Part shown: piece by piece, positions 1-5,141 of the stretch
Layout: each line of letters starts with the position of its first letter
Position numbering within the stretch: position 1 is the first letter of the stretch
NCBI GenBank assembly: GCA_003646585.1
Contig: QMLA01000091.1
Span: 1-5,141 of the forward strand
Length of the DNA: 5,141 nucleotides
Direction: 5' to 3'
From: Deltaproteobacteria bacterium
GTDB lineage: Bacteria; Desulfobacterota; B13-G15
Notes under the pieces: model-generated
Databases searched by the model: none
Told to the model about the DNA's origin: nothing
Seen by the model: the letters and a program-made list of their open reading frames with translations, nothing else
Made by a program: the position numbers and the translations under genes

Positions 1-605
1 ACGTCGAGCTTAGGCTTAAGCCTCTAGGGAAGCCTGGTGGAGGATGCCTAATAGCAACAGCAGCTTTCGGAAGTGAACTGGCACCTCAAGTTCAAGCTCT
101 CAGAACCTTCCGAGACCAATATGTCCTAGCAACTTGTGGAGGCCTAGCCTTCATGAACACTTTTAACGCTTGGTATTATGCTTGGAGCCCGATGGTGGCT
201 GAGGCTGAAAGAAATAGTCCAGTCTTAAAGGCAGTGGTTAAATGGTTAATCTATCCGCTTCTAGCCGAACTTGAAGTGGCTAAGAAAATCTATCAGATTT
301 TAGCTTTTAATCCTGAAATAGCTATCCTAGCCGTTGGGCTAGTAGCCAGCATGCTTGTCGCTCTAACTTACCTAACTCCACCAGCCCTACTAGCATTAGC
401 TCTACTCAAGGGAAGAATAAGGCTTTACTGGAAACTAACAGCTGAACTACTCGCAAGCTTCATCATACTCCACTTGGTTAGCCTTCAGACTGTTAACTGG
501 CTTTTATCAGTAACGGCGCCAACTATAGTTTTACTCACGTTAACCTTAACCCTTCAAGCTGTTGTTGGAAGTCTAAAATCTTTTATCTTTAAAACCAGAA
601 GTTAG
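1..605 (+). CDS. C-terminal part of a CFI-box surface/membrane protein (5' end outside window)
   Basis: The frame is open from base 3 with no stop before the TAG at 603-605, giving 200 visible residues. The ATG at 153 is internal because conserved sequence lies upstream of it. Visible residues 1-14 are a Gly/Pro linker (KPLGKPGGG). Residues 15-28 are CLIATAAFGSELAP, followed by VQALRTFRDQYVLATCGG and NAWYYAWSP. This order (Cys-x-Ile-Ala-Thr-Ala, Gly-Ser, Leu-Arg-x-Phe-Arg-Asp, Tyr-Ser/Trp-Ser-Pro) is the signature of the CFI-box C-terminal domain known from large secreted bacterial and archaeal proteins. Two cysteines are visible, at 15 and 45. Hydrophobic stretches at about 103-135, 147-162 and 173-189 look like membrane segments, and the tail is basic (KSFIFKTRS). 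The domain's function is not established; a role in anchoring or sorting at the membrane is inference. The N-terminal ectodomain, which would show the protein's job, is off-window. It is convergent with the glycoside hydrolase locus, so the two are not co-transcribed. Confidence 0.85.
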   Translation, partial: VELRLKPLGKPGGGCLIATAAFGSELAPQVQALRTFRDQYVLATCGGLAFMNTFNAWYYAWSPMVAEAERNSPVLKAVVKWLIYPLLAELEVAKKIYQILAFNPEIAILAVGLVASMLVALTYLTPPALLALALLKGRIRLYWKLTAELLASFIILHLVSLQTVNWLLSVTAPTIVLLTLTLTLQAVVGSLKSFIFKTRS

Positions 606-609
606 GAGG

Positions 610-614
610 AAAAA
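610..614 (-). terminator. T5 tract (minus strand), possible terminator of the glycoside hydrolase gene
   Basis: On the minus strand this is TTTTT followed by CCTCC, about 105 bases after the stop at 719-721. It is a weak candidate for oligo-T termination, chosen because it is the only T run of five or more on that strand before the convergent gene's coding end. Confidence 0.2.
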
Positions 615-678
615 TTACTTGGGTAAATTCTTATTATGGTCATGATAATATCTTCTTCTCCAATAAGAGGCTTTAGAA

Positions 679-684
679 TTTTTT
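679..684 (+). terminator. T6 tract, possible oligo-T terminator of the CFI-box gene
   Basis: A run of six T in a pyrimidine-rich stretch lies about 75 bases after the TAG at 603-605. Archaeal RNA polymerase can terminate at oligo-T tracts without a hairpin. No convincing GC stem precedes it, so this is only a candidate. Confidence 0.3.
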
Positions 685-718
685 CTCCTTATTCGGTTTC
701 AGGTTCACTTTTCTCTAG

Positions 719-3535
719 CTAGCCTGAAACAGTTACCACCATGTAATATTTTCCTTGGAAGAAGGTTACGCTGGGGTCTGCTACCAGCTTGCTACTCGAA
801 TATACGACCGTTCCATTAGTCCATGTTTCTCCATCCATACTTCTGAACCGTAATATTTTGGAGCCTTCTTTTGAGATGACATGACAGTATAACCATAGTT
901 CACCATTTTTCTCCATGACATCGCATACTTCTCCGCCTAAATTAAGCTTCTTTTTCTGTTTAAAGTGAAGCCCATCTTCAGAGGTGAAAAGAATGGTTCC
1001 CGGCCCAGCAATCATATACCATTTCCCGTCAACTTTAAAGACTGTTGGATCCATTACGTGTAGTTCTTCAGAATGTAGGATTGGCTTAAAGTTTAAGCCA
1101 TCTTCAGACCTAGCGATAGCTAAGCCCATCCAAGAAGAGTATAGGATATAGTTTCCGTTGACTAGGAGAACTTCCGGATCAACCCATCCGCTTTCAATTC
1201 CTTCCAAGTCATATTGGCTCCATGATTTAGCGTCTTTCGAGATCGCAACACGTATCTTGTTTGTTGGGAATGAAACATAATATACGCGAAGGTTTCCCTC
1301 CTTGTCAACGATGATGTCTGGAACGGTTGCCGCCTTAGCTACGGTTATCCCTGTTTCTCTCCAGTTTACACCATCATCCGACACCAGTAGCATGATATAG
1401 TTGTCAAGCTTCTCCAACCTGCTTTTCAGCTTATCGATTCTTTTCGGCTCTTCAACCTCGGAGCGAAGTATTTCAAAAACATTTTCATCGTCAAAGAGGA
1501 AGGTAATTTCCCCGTATTTGAAGGAATAGGTTCCCTTCACCAATTCGCAGGGCTTCCAAAGCATGTAAAGGTTAAAATCGGGATATTTCAGTAGGTAGCA
1601 TCCATCAGAGATTTTCTCAGCATCTAGAATGCTTTCAAGAAGACCGACAAACTTGGGGGCTTGCTCTTTCTCAGCCTTAGATTCAAGCTTACTTTTGAAG
1701 GTTTTCATTTCTTCACCTTGTTTAGGCTTTTGGATCCATGTTTTGTAGACCATAATGTAGCCTCCGCTGGGTAGTTTTGCAACCGCAGGATCGCCAACAC
1801 CATATTGGTCTAAACTGTTTTCTCCGCCAGCTAGCACCACTTCAGGCTTAGACCAGTTTTTCAGGTCTTCCGTATAGGACAGGTAAATCTTTAGAGGGCC
1901 AGGCTTGTCGAGGTGGAAGTAAACCCTTAAACCTTCACCGTAAGGTATGGTGCAAGATACCCCGCTTCCGAAAGAAAGCTTCCTAACTTTTTTGAAGGTT
2001 AGTCCGTCTTCTGATTCTAGAAGCGTTAGCTCTGGACCTACAATCATATACCATCGGCCTTTGAACTGGAAAACGTCAGGGTCTGTTAGGAGACTTCCAG
2101 GCTCATGGTATCGGTAGCCTTCTTCCGGAGTGAAGTTTATTCCATCCTTTGAGATGGCTGAAACAATTTTGTCTTGTGGTCCTTTTAGGGGCATGTAGGA
2201 GGCGTAAAGCCTATAGCGGCCATCTGGAAGAAAAACCACGTCAGGGTCAACCCATTCAGGAGTTAACCCTTTAACCTTCCTGTAAATCCAAGTTTCACCT
2301 CCATCTGGGGATACGGCTACAGTAATACATCCATTAGAGTAGTCTACATAGTATACGCGTAGGTTTCCTTCATGGTCAACTATTACCTCAGGAACAGAAG
2401 CCTGATCTGACAGGATCTGGAAAGTTTTTGTCCATTTAACTCCATCAGTAGATTTTGCTAGGAGGAGTCTATGGTTCCATGGACCATCCTCATTTTCCAA
2501 TCCTTTTGGAGGTATTCCTGGACCTTTAGCAGGGATAACGTCTCCAGCTGGCAGGGAAGGCTTTTCTTGTTTATACTGAAAGGCAAAGATTGCTAGGTCT
2601 ACTATGTCTATTCTGTTATCTCCGTTGAGATCTGCTTTAGGCTTGAAGCCTACCATACCAAGCTTCAGACCATAAACCTTCTTTAAAATCTTTAGGTCTT
2701 CACAGTCAACTTTCCCGTCACCATCTAGGTCTGCCTTCCCAATTTTTCTGGGTTGCTTGACCTCAAGCTTCTCCGTGCTTCTAATTTCCCCTCGGAAAAA
2801 TCTGAGTTTCCTGTCGGTTTCACCGAAGCCTGCCAAAATTTTTGTGGCGTCAGGGCTTATTTGAACGTTTTGAGCTGCACAGAGGAAGGGATGTTTAGCG
2901 TGGAAACCTGAACCTTTCTTGAAGTCTTTAAACTTCCAGATGGTTGTCCCATTCTCATTTAATAGGTAGAGAGCATCCATACATCCAACTACTATGTATT
3001 TTCCGTCAGGTGTCATGGCAATGGCGTTATGGCCTATAGGTGAAATCTTCTTCCACCAGAGCACTTTTCCTTCACGGTTGAGCATGTAGAGAGCGCTGTT
3101 AGAGAAGATTAATATTCGTGATAGATCTGAAGAGGTGTCTCCGTACTGAATTACTTCGGGTGCTTCAAAGCTCCAGAGAAGGTTTCCGTTGAAATCATAA
3201 GCGTAAAGTTCCTGACCTTTACCGGCAACCACAATCATATCATTGTTTTCACTGATTTTCAGCATGAAGGGAAGGTAACCTCCATGGTAACGCTTCCATA
3301 GGAGATTGCCGTTGATGGTGAATAGGTAGGTGTAGCCGTCGGTACTGGAAACCGCAACATACTTGTCGTCAGCAGTAAACTCTATCTCCCTTACATGGTC
3401 TCCGGTTTCATAACTCCATAAGAGTTTACCTGTCTCAGCATCATAGAGACCTACATAACCTCTGCCTTTAGGGGTTGGACCGAAAGCCAAATATTTCCCG
3501 TTGTGGGAGAATCTAAGTTCTCTAACAGGTTTCAA
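719..3535 (-). CDS. Downstream frame of split modular CAZyme: propeller repeats 3-8, dockerin, two five-bladed glycan-active propellers
   Basis: The open frame gives 938 residues from a TTG at 3535-3533 to a TAG at 719-721. Residues 1-250 are repeats 3-8 of a PQQ/WD40-like propeller, each ending in a variant of LYxxDxNGNLLW (W40, W80, W121, W160, W200). Residues 267-320 are a dockerin type I module. Residues 352-605 and 711-938 are two homologous five-bladed propellers with Asp-box-like SxDGxxW motifs and repeated DPxV...GxWYM strands, resembling the GH43/sialidase-like superfamily. Residues 606-710 match nothing I recognise. There is no signal peptide and the protein begins mid-propeller, so TTG is unlikely to be a true start: a stop (3541-3539) lies just upstream in this frame and no well-spaced Shine-Dalgarno is present. 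It overlaps the upstream frame by 14 bases and reads as its continuation after a +1 shift. No C-terminal membrane anchor is visible. Substrate and catalytic activity of the propellers are unknown. Confidence 0.9.
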   Translation of the reverse strand: MKPVRELRFSHNGKYLAFGPTPKGRGYVGLYDAETGKLLWSYETGDHVREIEFTADDKYVAVSSTDGYTYLFTINGNLLWKRYHGGYLPFMLKISENNDMIVVAGKGQELYAYDFNGNLLWSFEAPEVIQYGDTSSDLSRILIFSNSALYMLNREGKVLWWKKISPIGHNAIAMTPDGKYIVVGCMDALYLLNENGTTIWKFKDFKKGSGFHAKHPFLCAAQNVQISPDATKILAGFGETDRKLRFFRGEIRSTEKLEVKQPRKIGKADLDGDGKVDCEDLKILKKVYGLKLGMVGFKPKADLNGDNRIDIVDLAIFAFQYKQEKPSLPAGDVIPAKGPGIPPKGLENEDGPWNHRLLLAKSTDGVKWTKTFQILSDQASVPEVIVDHEGNLRVYYVDYSNGCITVAVSPDGGETWIYRKVKGLTPEWVDPDVVFLPDGRYRLYASYMPLKGPQDKIVSAISKDGINFTPEEGYRYHEPGSLLTDPDVFQFKGRWYMIVGPELTLLESEDGLTFKKVRKLSFGSGVSCTIPYGEGLRVYFHLDKPGPLKIYLSYTEDLKNWSKPEVVLAGGENSLDQYGVGDPAVAKLPSGGYIMVYKTWIQKPKQGEEMKTFKSKLESKAEKEQAPKFVGLLESILDAEKISDGCYLLKYPDFNLYMLWKPCELVKGTYSFKYGEITFLFDDENVFEILRSEVEEPKRIDKLKSRLEKLDNYIMLLVSDDGVNWRETGITVAKAATVPDIIVDKEGNLRVYYVSFPTNKIRVAISKDAKSWSQYDLEGIESGWVDPEVLLVNGNYILYSSWMGLAIARSEDGLNFKPILHSEELHVMDPTVFKVDGKWYMIAGPGTILFTSEDGLHFKQKKKLNLGGEVCDVMEKNGELWLYCHVISKEGSKILRFRSMDGETWTNGTVVYSSSKLVADPSVTFFQGKYYMVVTVSG
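722..1405 (-). repeat. Duplicated five-bladed Asp-box/GH43-like propeller, copy B
   Basis: Residues 711-938 of the downstream frame, ending at the stop codon. The blocks matching copy A in the same order are VPDIIVDKEGNLRVYYV, WVDPEVLLVNGNY, VMDPTVFKVDGKWYMIAGP and LVADPSVTFFQGKYYMVV. Asp-box-like turns are SDDGVNW, SKDAKSW, SEDGLNF, SEDGLHF and SMDGETW. DNA similarity survives in the best block: 1274-1324 against 2345-2395 match at about 40 of 51 positions. Copy B is slightly shorter than copy A, mainly in loops. Confidence 0.8.
1730..2482 (-). repeat. Duplicated five-bladed Asp-box/GH43-like propeller, copy A
   Basis: Residues 352-602 of the downstream frame. Characteristic strands are VPEVIVDHEGNLRVYYV, WVDPDVVFLPDG, LTDPDVFQFKGRWYMIVGP and GVGDPAVAKLPSGGYIMVYKTW. 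Asp-box-like turns are STDGVKW, SPDGGETW, SKDGINF, SEDGLTF and an ED-LKNW variant. The N-terminal strand (RLLLAKSTDG) probably closes the ring with the last strand. Each block aligns in order with copy B, which shows tandem domain duplication. The fold is typical of GH43, GH32 and sialidase-like enzymes or glycan-binding relatives. Several candidate acidic residues (D430, D432, D485, D487, D582) are present, but their catalytic role is unproven. Confidence 0.8.
2576..2737 (-). other. Dockerin type I module (residues 267-320 of the downstream frame)
   Basis: Two EF-hand-like calcium loops lie about 33 residues apart: DLDGDGKVDCEDL (ligands D269, D271, D273, D277, D280) and DLNGDNRIDIVDL (D302, N304, D306, D310, D313). 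Each is followed by a hydrophobic helix (KILKKVYGL; AIFAFQYKQ). This two-fold repeat is the diagnostic pattern of type I dockerins, which bind cohesin modules in the presence of calcium. All ligand positions are intact. It sits in the middle of the polypeptide, not at the usual C-terminus, and is followed by a Pro/Gly linker (LPAGDVIPAKGPGIPPKG). Confidence 0.92.
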
Positions 3536-3860
3536 AACCTACATCAACCATCCAAAGCAGGTTTCCATTTCTATCCCAAACATAGACTTTTCCGTCATGG
3601 CTTCCCGAAGCTATTTTGGAACAATCAAAAGTGATGTCGATAGCCCATGACTCCTTCTTTATGCTTCTTTTCCAGAGAAGGTTTCCATTTTCATCGAAGA
3701 GGTAGATGTTGGTAGTTTCCGGAGGAACAGTTATGCCTGGAAAGCCATGTTCACCTTGACATACCGCGAAAAGACTCCAGTCTTCTGTGGGAATACACTT
3801 CCATATCCCATAGTTTTCAACGCTTTCAGCCCAAACCTGTTGGTAAAAGCCTTTACAGCT
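2786..3860 (-). repeat. Eight-repeat PQQ/WD40-type propeller spanning both frames
   Basis: Repeats of about 40 residues end in a LYxxDxxGxLLW-type strand. Two lie in the upstream frame (NIYLFDENGNLLW, KVYVWDRNGNLLW). Five lie in the downstream frame (GLYDAETGKLLW, YLFTINGNLLW, LYAYDFNGNLLW, LYMLNREGKVLW, LYLLNENGTTIW), followed by a last unit ending KLRFFRGE. Trp-to-Trp spacing is 40 in the upstream frame, about 45 across the frame break (explained by an extra PTPKGRG loop), then 40, 41, 39 and 40. Eight units would make a closed propeller of PQQ-dehydrogenase-like size. No enzymatic cofactor site is evident, so a structural or ligand-binding role is more likely. Confidence 0.82.
3522..3541 (-). 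other. Frameshift junction joining the two frames of the CAZyme
   Basis: The minus strand here reads TAGGTTTTGAAACCTGTTAG. The upstream frame decodes it as ..GGT TTT GAA ACC TGT TAG. The downstream frame has a TAG at 3541-3539 and then GTT TTG AAA CCT GTT AGA. Passage from the first frame to the second must therefore occur within the 14 bases between the two stops, and needs a +1 (or -2) shift. The short runs TTTT and AAA are places where one extra base could have been gained. Removing one A gives VDVGFEPVRELRFS, and removing one T gives VDVGLKPVRELRFS. Both parallel the next repeat, YETGDHVREIEFT. Confidence 0.85.
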
Positions 3861-5141
3861 GACGGGTGTAAGCTCAATTTTAAGGTTTAAACCTTCAGGA
3901 GGAACTCTTACATCGTAGAGGGAGTAATGCTCGTAACCTTCAGCTGAAACCTCTAGATGGAGAAGAGGCTCCCCTCTCAAATCTAAATCTCTGTAAGCTA
4001 GCTCAAGTACGTTGAAGGAGGGGACAGTCATCTTGAAGCTTCCATCCAACCCGGAAACTGTGGAGGCATAATCAAGATTGCTCCAGTAAAAGGCTTTAAC
4101 CTCAGCGTTAGCAACTGGTTTACCGGAAACCTTATCGACAATTTTGCCTGTGATTTTTGAGGTGGGAGGCGGCATTACCTCTATGAATCCTACCTCCAAG
4201 ATTACGTTTGCTGGCGGTTTGTCTGGATGGGTGAGGTTTTCAATGGTTACGGTTATGGTGGCTTTTGTGGTTTTTACACCTGGGAAAATGGTGAAAGCGT
4301 AAACGATGTTTCCTTCCTCACCAGGTTCAAGGATTAAATCGCCACCACCAATACAGATCCACCCCTCTGGAACCCCTGATATTCTTGGGTGAAGGTGAAC
4401 CTTTTCCTGCCCCAAGTTTTTAACAGGGATTGTAAACTTGTAAGATTGTTCCAATGGAAAAGCAATAGTGTGGCTTAGCTTCTGAACTTTAACCTCAATT
4501 TCTCCAACTATGGTGGAGGCTGAAGCTTTCTCAGAGGTTTTCCCAAGAGTTTTCCGCAGTTTATCTTGAACCTTTTCAAGCTCTTCCTCTGAACCTACAA
4601 CAATATAGGTTAGGTTTGTTGGAGGTTGAAGATTTTCTGTGTCTAGAAGTTGGGTTTCACCTTCAAGGTTCACGGTTAAAATTTTCCCTGTTAGATTTGG
4701 AAGACTGGCTTCAGGATAGAGTACGTAAACCTCCAGTCCACCTAGAAGAACAAACCTATAGATTTTTTCCTTGAGCTTTTCAGCTGAAATGAAGCCTTCA
4801 AGCATTGTGACCATGGTTTTATATGCGTAGTAGGCTTTCTTGGGGGTTCCATCAGCCTTCAGTAGAGCTGCTTTAGAGAGGCTTTCAGGAATCTGTAGGT
4901 TCTCCATGTAGGAGGTATAAAAGATTTTGTCAATCCCCCCGACAAAACCTTCAACACACCCTTTAACTAGGAGTTTGGCTTGCTCTTCTTCGTCTATTAT
5001 GCCTAGTTGAGAATCATAGCCTTCAGCTACCTGAAACTCTGTAAGCCATATGGGCTTATTTATGCCATGCTTTTCCAGATAGCTCCTAAGCGTTTCTAGG
5101 GCTTTAGAGACGTGAGGATTCAGATTGTGGAAGGTAACTAC
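3522..5141 (-). CDS. Upstream frame of split modular CAZyme: glycoside hydrolase barrel C-terminus, Ig-like domains, propeller repeats 1-2 (5' end outside window)
   Basis: The frame is open from the right edge (codon 1 at 5141-5139) to a TAG at 3524-3522, giving 539 visible residues. The ATG at 4907 is internal. Residues 1-115 look like the last strands and helices of a clan GH-A (beta/alpha)8 barrel: VVTFHNL, then KPIWLTEFQ with Glu35 as candidate nucleophile at the end of strand 7, EEEQAKLLVKG, GGIDKIFYTSY as strand 8, and KKAYYAYKTM as the last helix. Residues 116-185 are a beta-rich module (EVYVLYPEA, GKILTVNLEG) of the kind that follows GH39/GH5-like barrels. Residues 213-322 resemble a NEW3/NPCBM-associated Ig domain (GVPEGW, LEPGEE). 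Residues 329-427 resemble a carboxypeptidase-regulatory-like fold (ITGKIVD, GKPVANAEV, GLDGSF, AEGYE). Residues 428-539 hold the first two propeller repeats (W490, W530). The exact GH family cannot be fixed from this fragment. The N-terminal secretion signal, acid/base Glu and promoter are off-window. Confidence 0.88.
   Translation of the reverse strand, partial: VVTFHNLNPHVSKALETLRSYLEKHGINKPIWLTEFQVAEGYDSQLGIIDEEEQAKLLVKGCVEGFVGGIDKIFYTSYMENLQIPESLSKAALLKADGTPKKAYYAYKTMVTMLEGFISAEKLKEKIYRFVLLGGLEVYVLYPEASLPNLTGKILTVNLEGETQLLDTENLQPPTNLTYIVVGSEEELEKVQDKLRKTLGKTSEKASASTIVGEIEVKVQKLSHTIAFPLEQSYKFTIPVKNLGQEKVHLHPRISGVPEGWICIGGGDLILEPGEEGNIVYAFTIFPGVKTTKATITVTIENLTHPDKPPANVILEVGFIEVMPPPTSKITGKIVDKVSGKPVANAEVKAFYWSNLDYASTVSGLDGSFKMTVPSFNVLELAYRDLDLRGEPLLHLEVSAEGYEHYSLYDVRVPPEGLNLKIELTPVSCKGFYQQVWAESVENYGIWKCIPTEDWSLFAVCQGEHGFPGITVPPETTNIYLFDENGNLLWKRSIKKESWAIDITFDCSKIASGSHDGKVYVWDRNGNLLWMVDVGFETC

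Noticed and set aside
632..650. Inverted repeat TATTAT...ATAATA with a seven-base loop between the convergent genes
   Set aside because: The stem is only six A-T pairs and is not followed directly by a T run, so it is not a convincing terminator or regulatory site.
636..722. Small plus-strand ORF of 28 residues (ATG at 636) in the intergenic gap, with AGGAGG at 604-609
   Set aside because: The AGGAGG is about 26 bases from the ATG, too far for a ribosome binding site. The peptide is low in complexity and runs into the 3' end of the convergent gene. A TTG at 619 nearer the AGGAGG opens only eight codons.
3533..3535. TTG at 3535 as a genuine translation start by stop-start coupling with the upstream frame
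   Set aside because: Overlapping frames can be coupled, but the only SD-like bases (AGGT at 3540-3537) are one base from the TTG. The product would also begin in the middle of a propeller whose first two repeats lie in the upstream frame.
3050..3700. Recurring plus-strand phrase of the type CCAxAGxAGxTTxCCGTT, suggesting short DNA repeats
   Set aside because: Each occurrence is the reverse complement of codons for the propeller strand NGNLLW at regular coding intervals, so it is explained by protein repeats. No CRISPR-like spacing or spacers are present.
3522..4907. Start codon ATG at 4907 for an independent 461-residue protein
   Set aside because: The frame is open to the window edge and encodes conserved glycoside hydrolase barrel sequence upstream. 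Bases before this ATG on the coding strand are CCTCC, the complement of a ribosome binding site, not the site itself.

Overview
The window holds the ends of two convergent genes, and both continue past its edges. Its size, moderate G+C content, frequent AGA/AGG arginine codons and protein types suggest a non-halophilic archaeon, perhaps of a Bathyarchaeia- or Thermoproteota-like lineage. This is inference: no ribosomal or other marker gene is present, and some bacteria also carry CFI-box proteins and dockerins.

Left, plus strand (1-605): the C-terminal 200 residues of a cell-surface protein. It has a Gly/Pro-rich linker, a CFI-box-type motif (CLIATAAFGSELAP) and then several hydrophobic segments. 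The open frame runs to the left edge, so the first ATG inside the window (153) is not its start. A gap of about 113 bases (606-718) separates it from the convergent locus. That gap contains only T-rich tracts that might act as archaeal terminators.

Right, minus strand (5141 down to 719): one large modular carbohydrate-active protein, currently split into two reading frames. In translation order it has: the last part of a (beta/alpha)8 glycoside hydrolase barrel with a WLTEF motif (entering from the right edge), a beta-rich domain, a NEW3-like Ig domain, a carboxypeptidase-regulatory-like domain, an eight-repeat PQQ/WD40-type propeller, a dockerin type I module with two Ca-binding loops, and two tandem five-bladed Asp-box/GH43-like propellers separated by an unrecognised insert.

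The frame break falls inside the eight-repeat propeller, between repeats 2 and 3. The reading frames overlap by 14 bases and a +1 shift restores an uninterrupted propeller with regular spacing. The two ORFs are therefore almost certainly one gene, interrupted by a real frameshift, a sequence error or a recoding event.

The dockerin suggests docking onto a cohesin-bearing scaffold or surface protein, with the barrel acting on a polysaccharide or glycoside and the propellers binding or processing glycans. Nothing in the window identifies the substrate or the cohesin partner.
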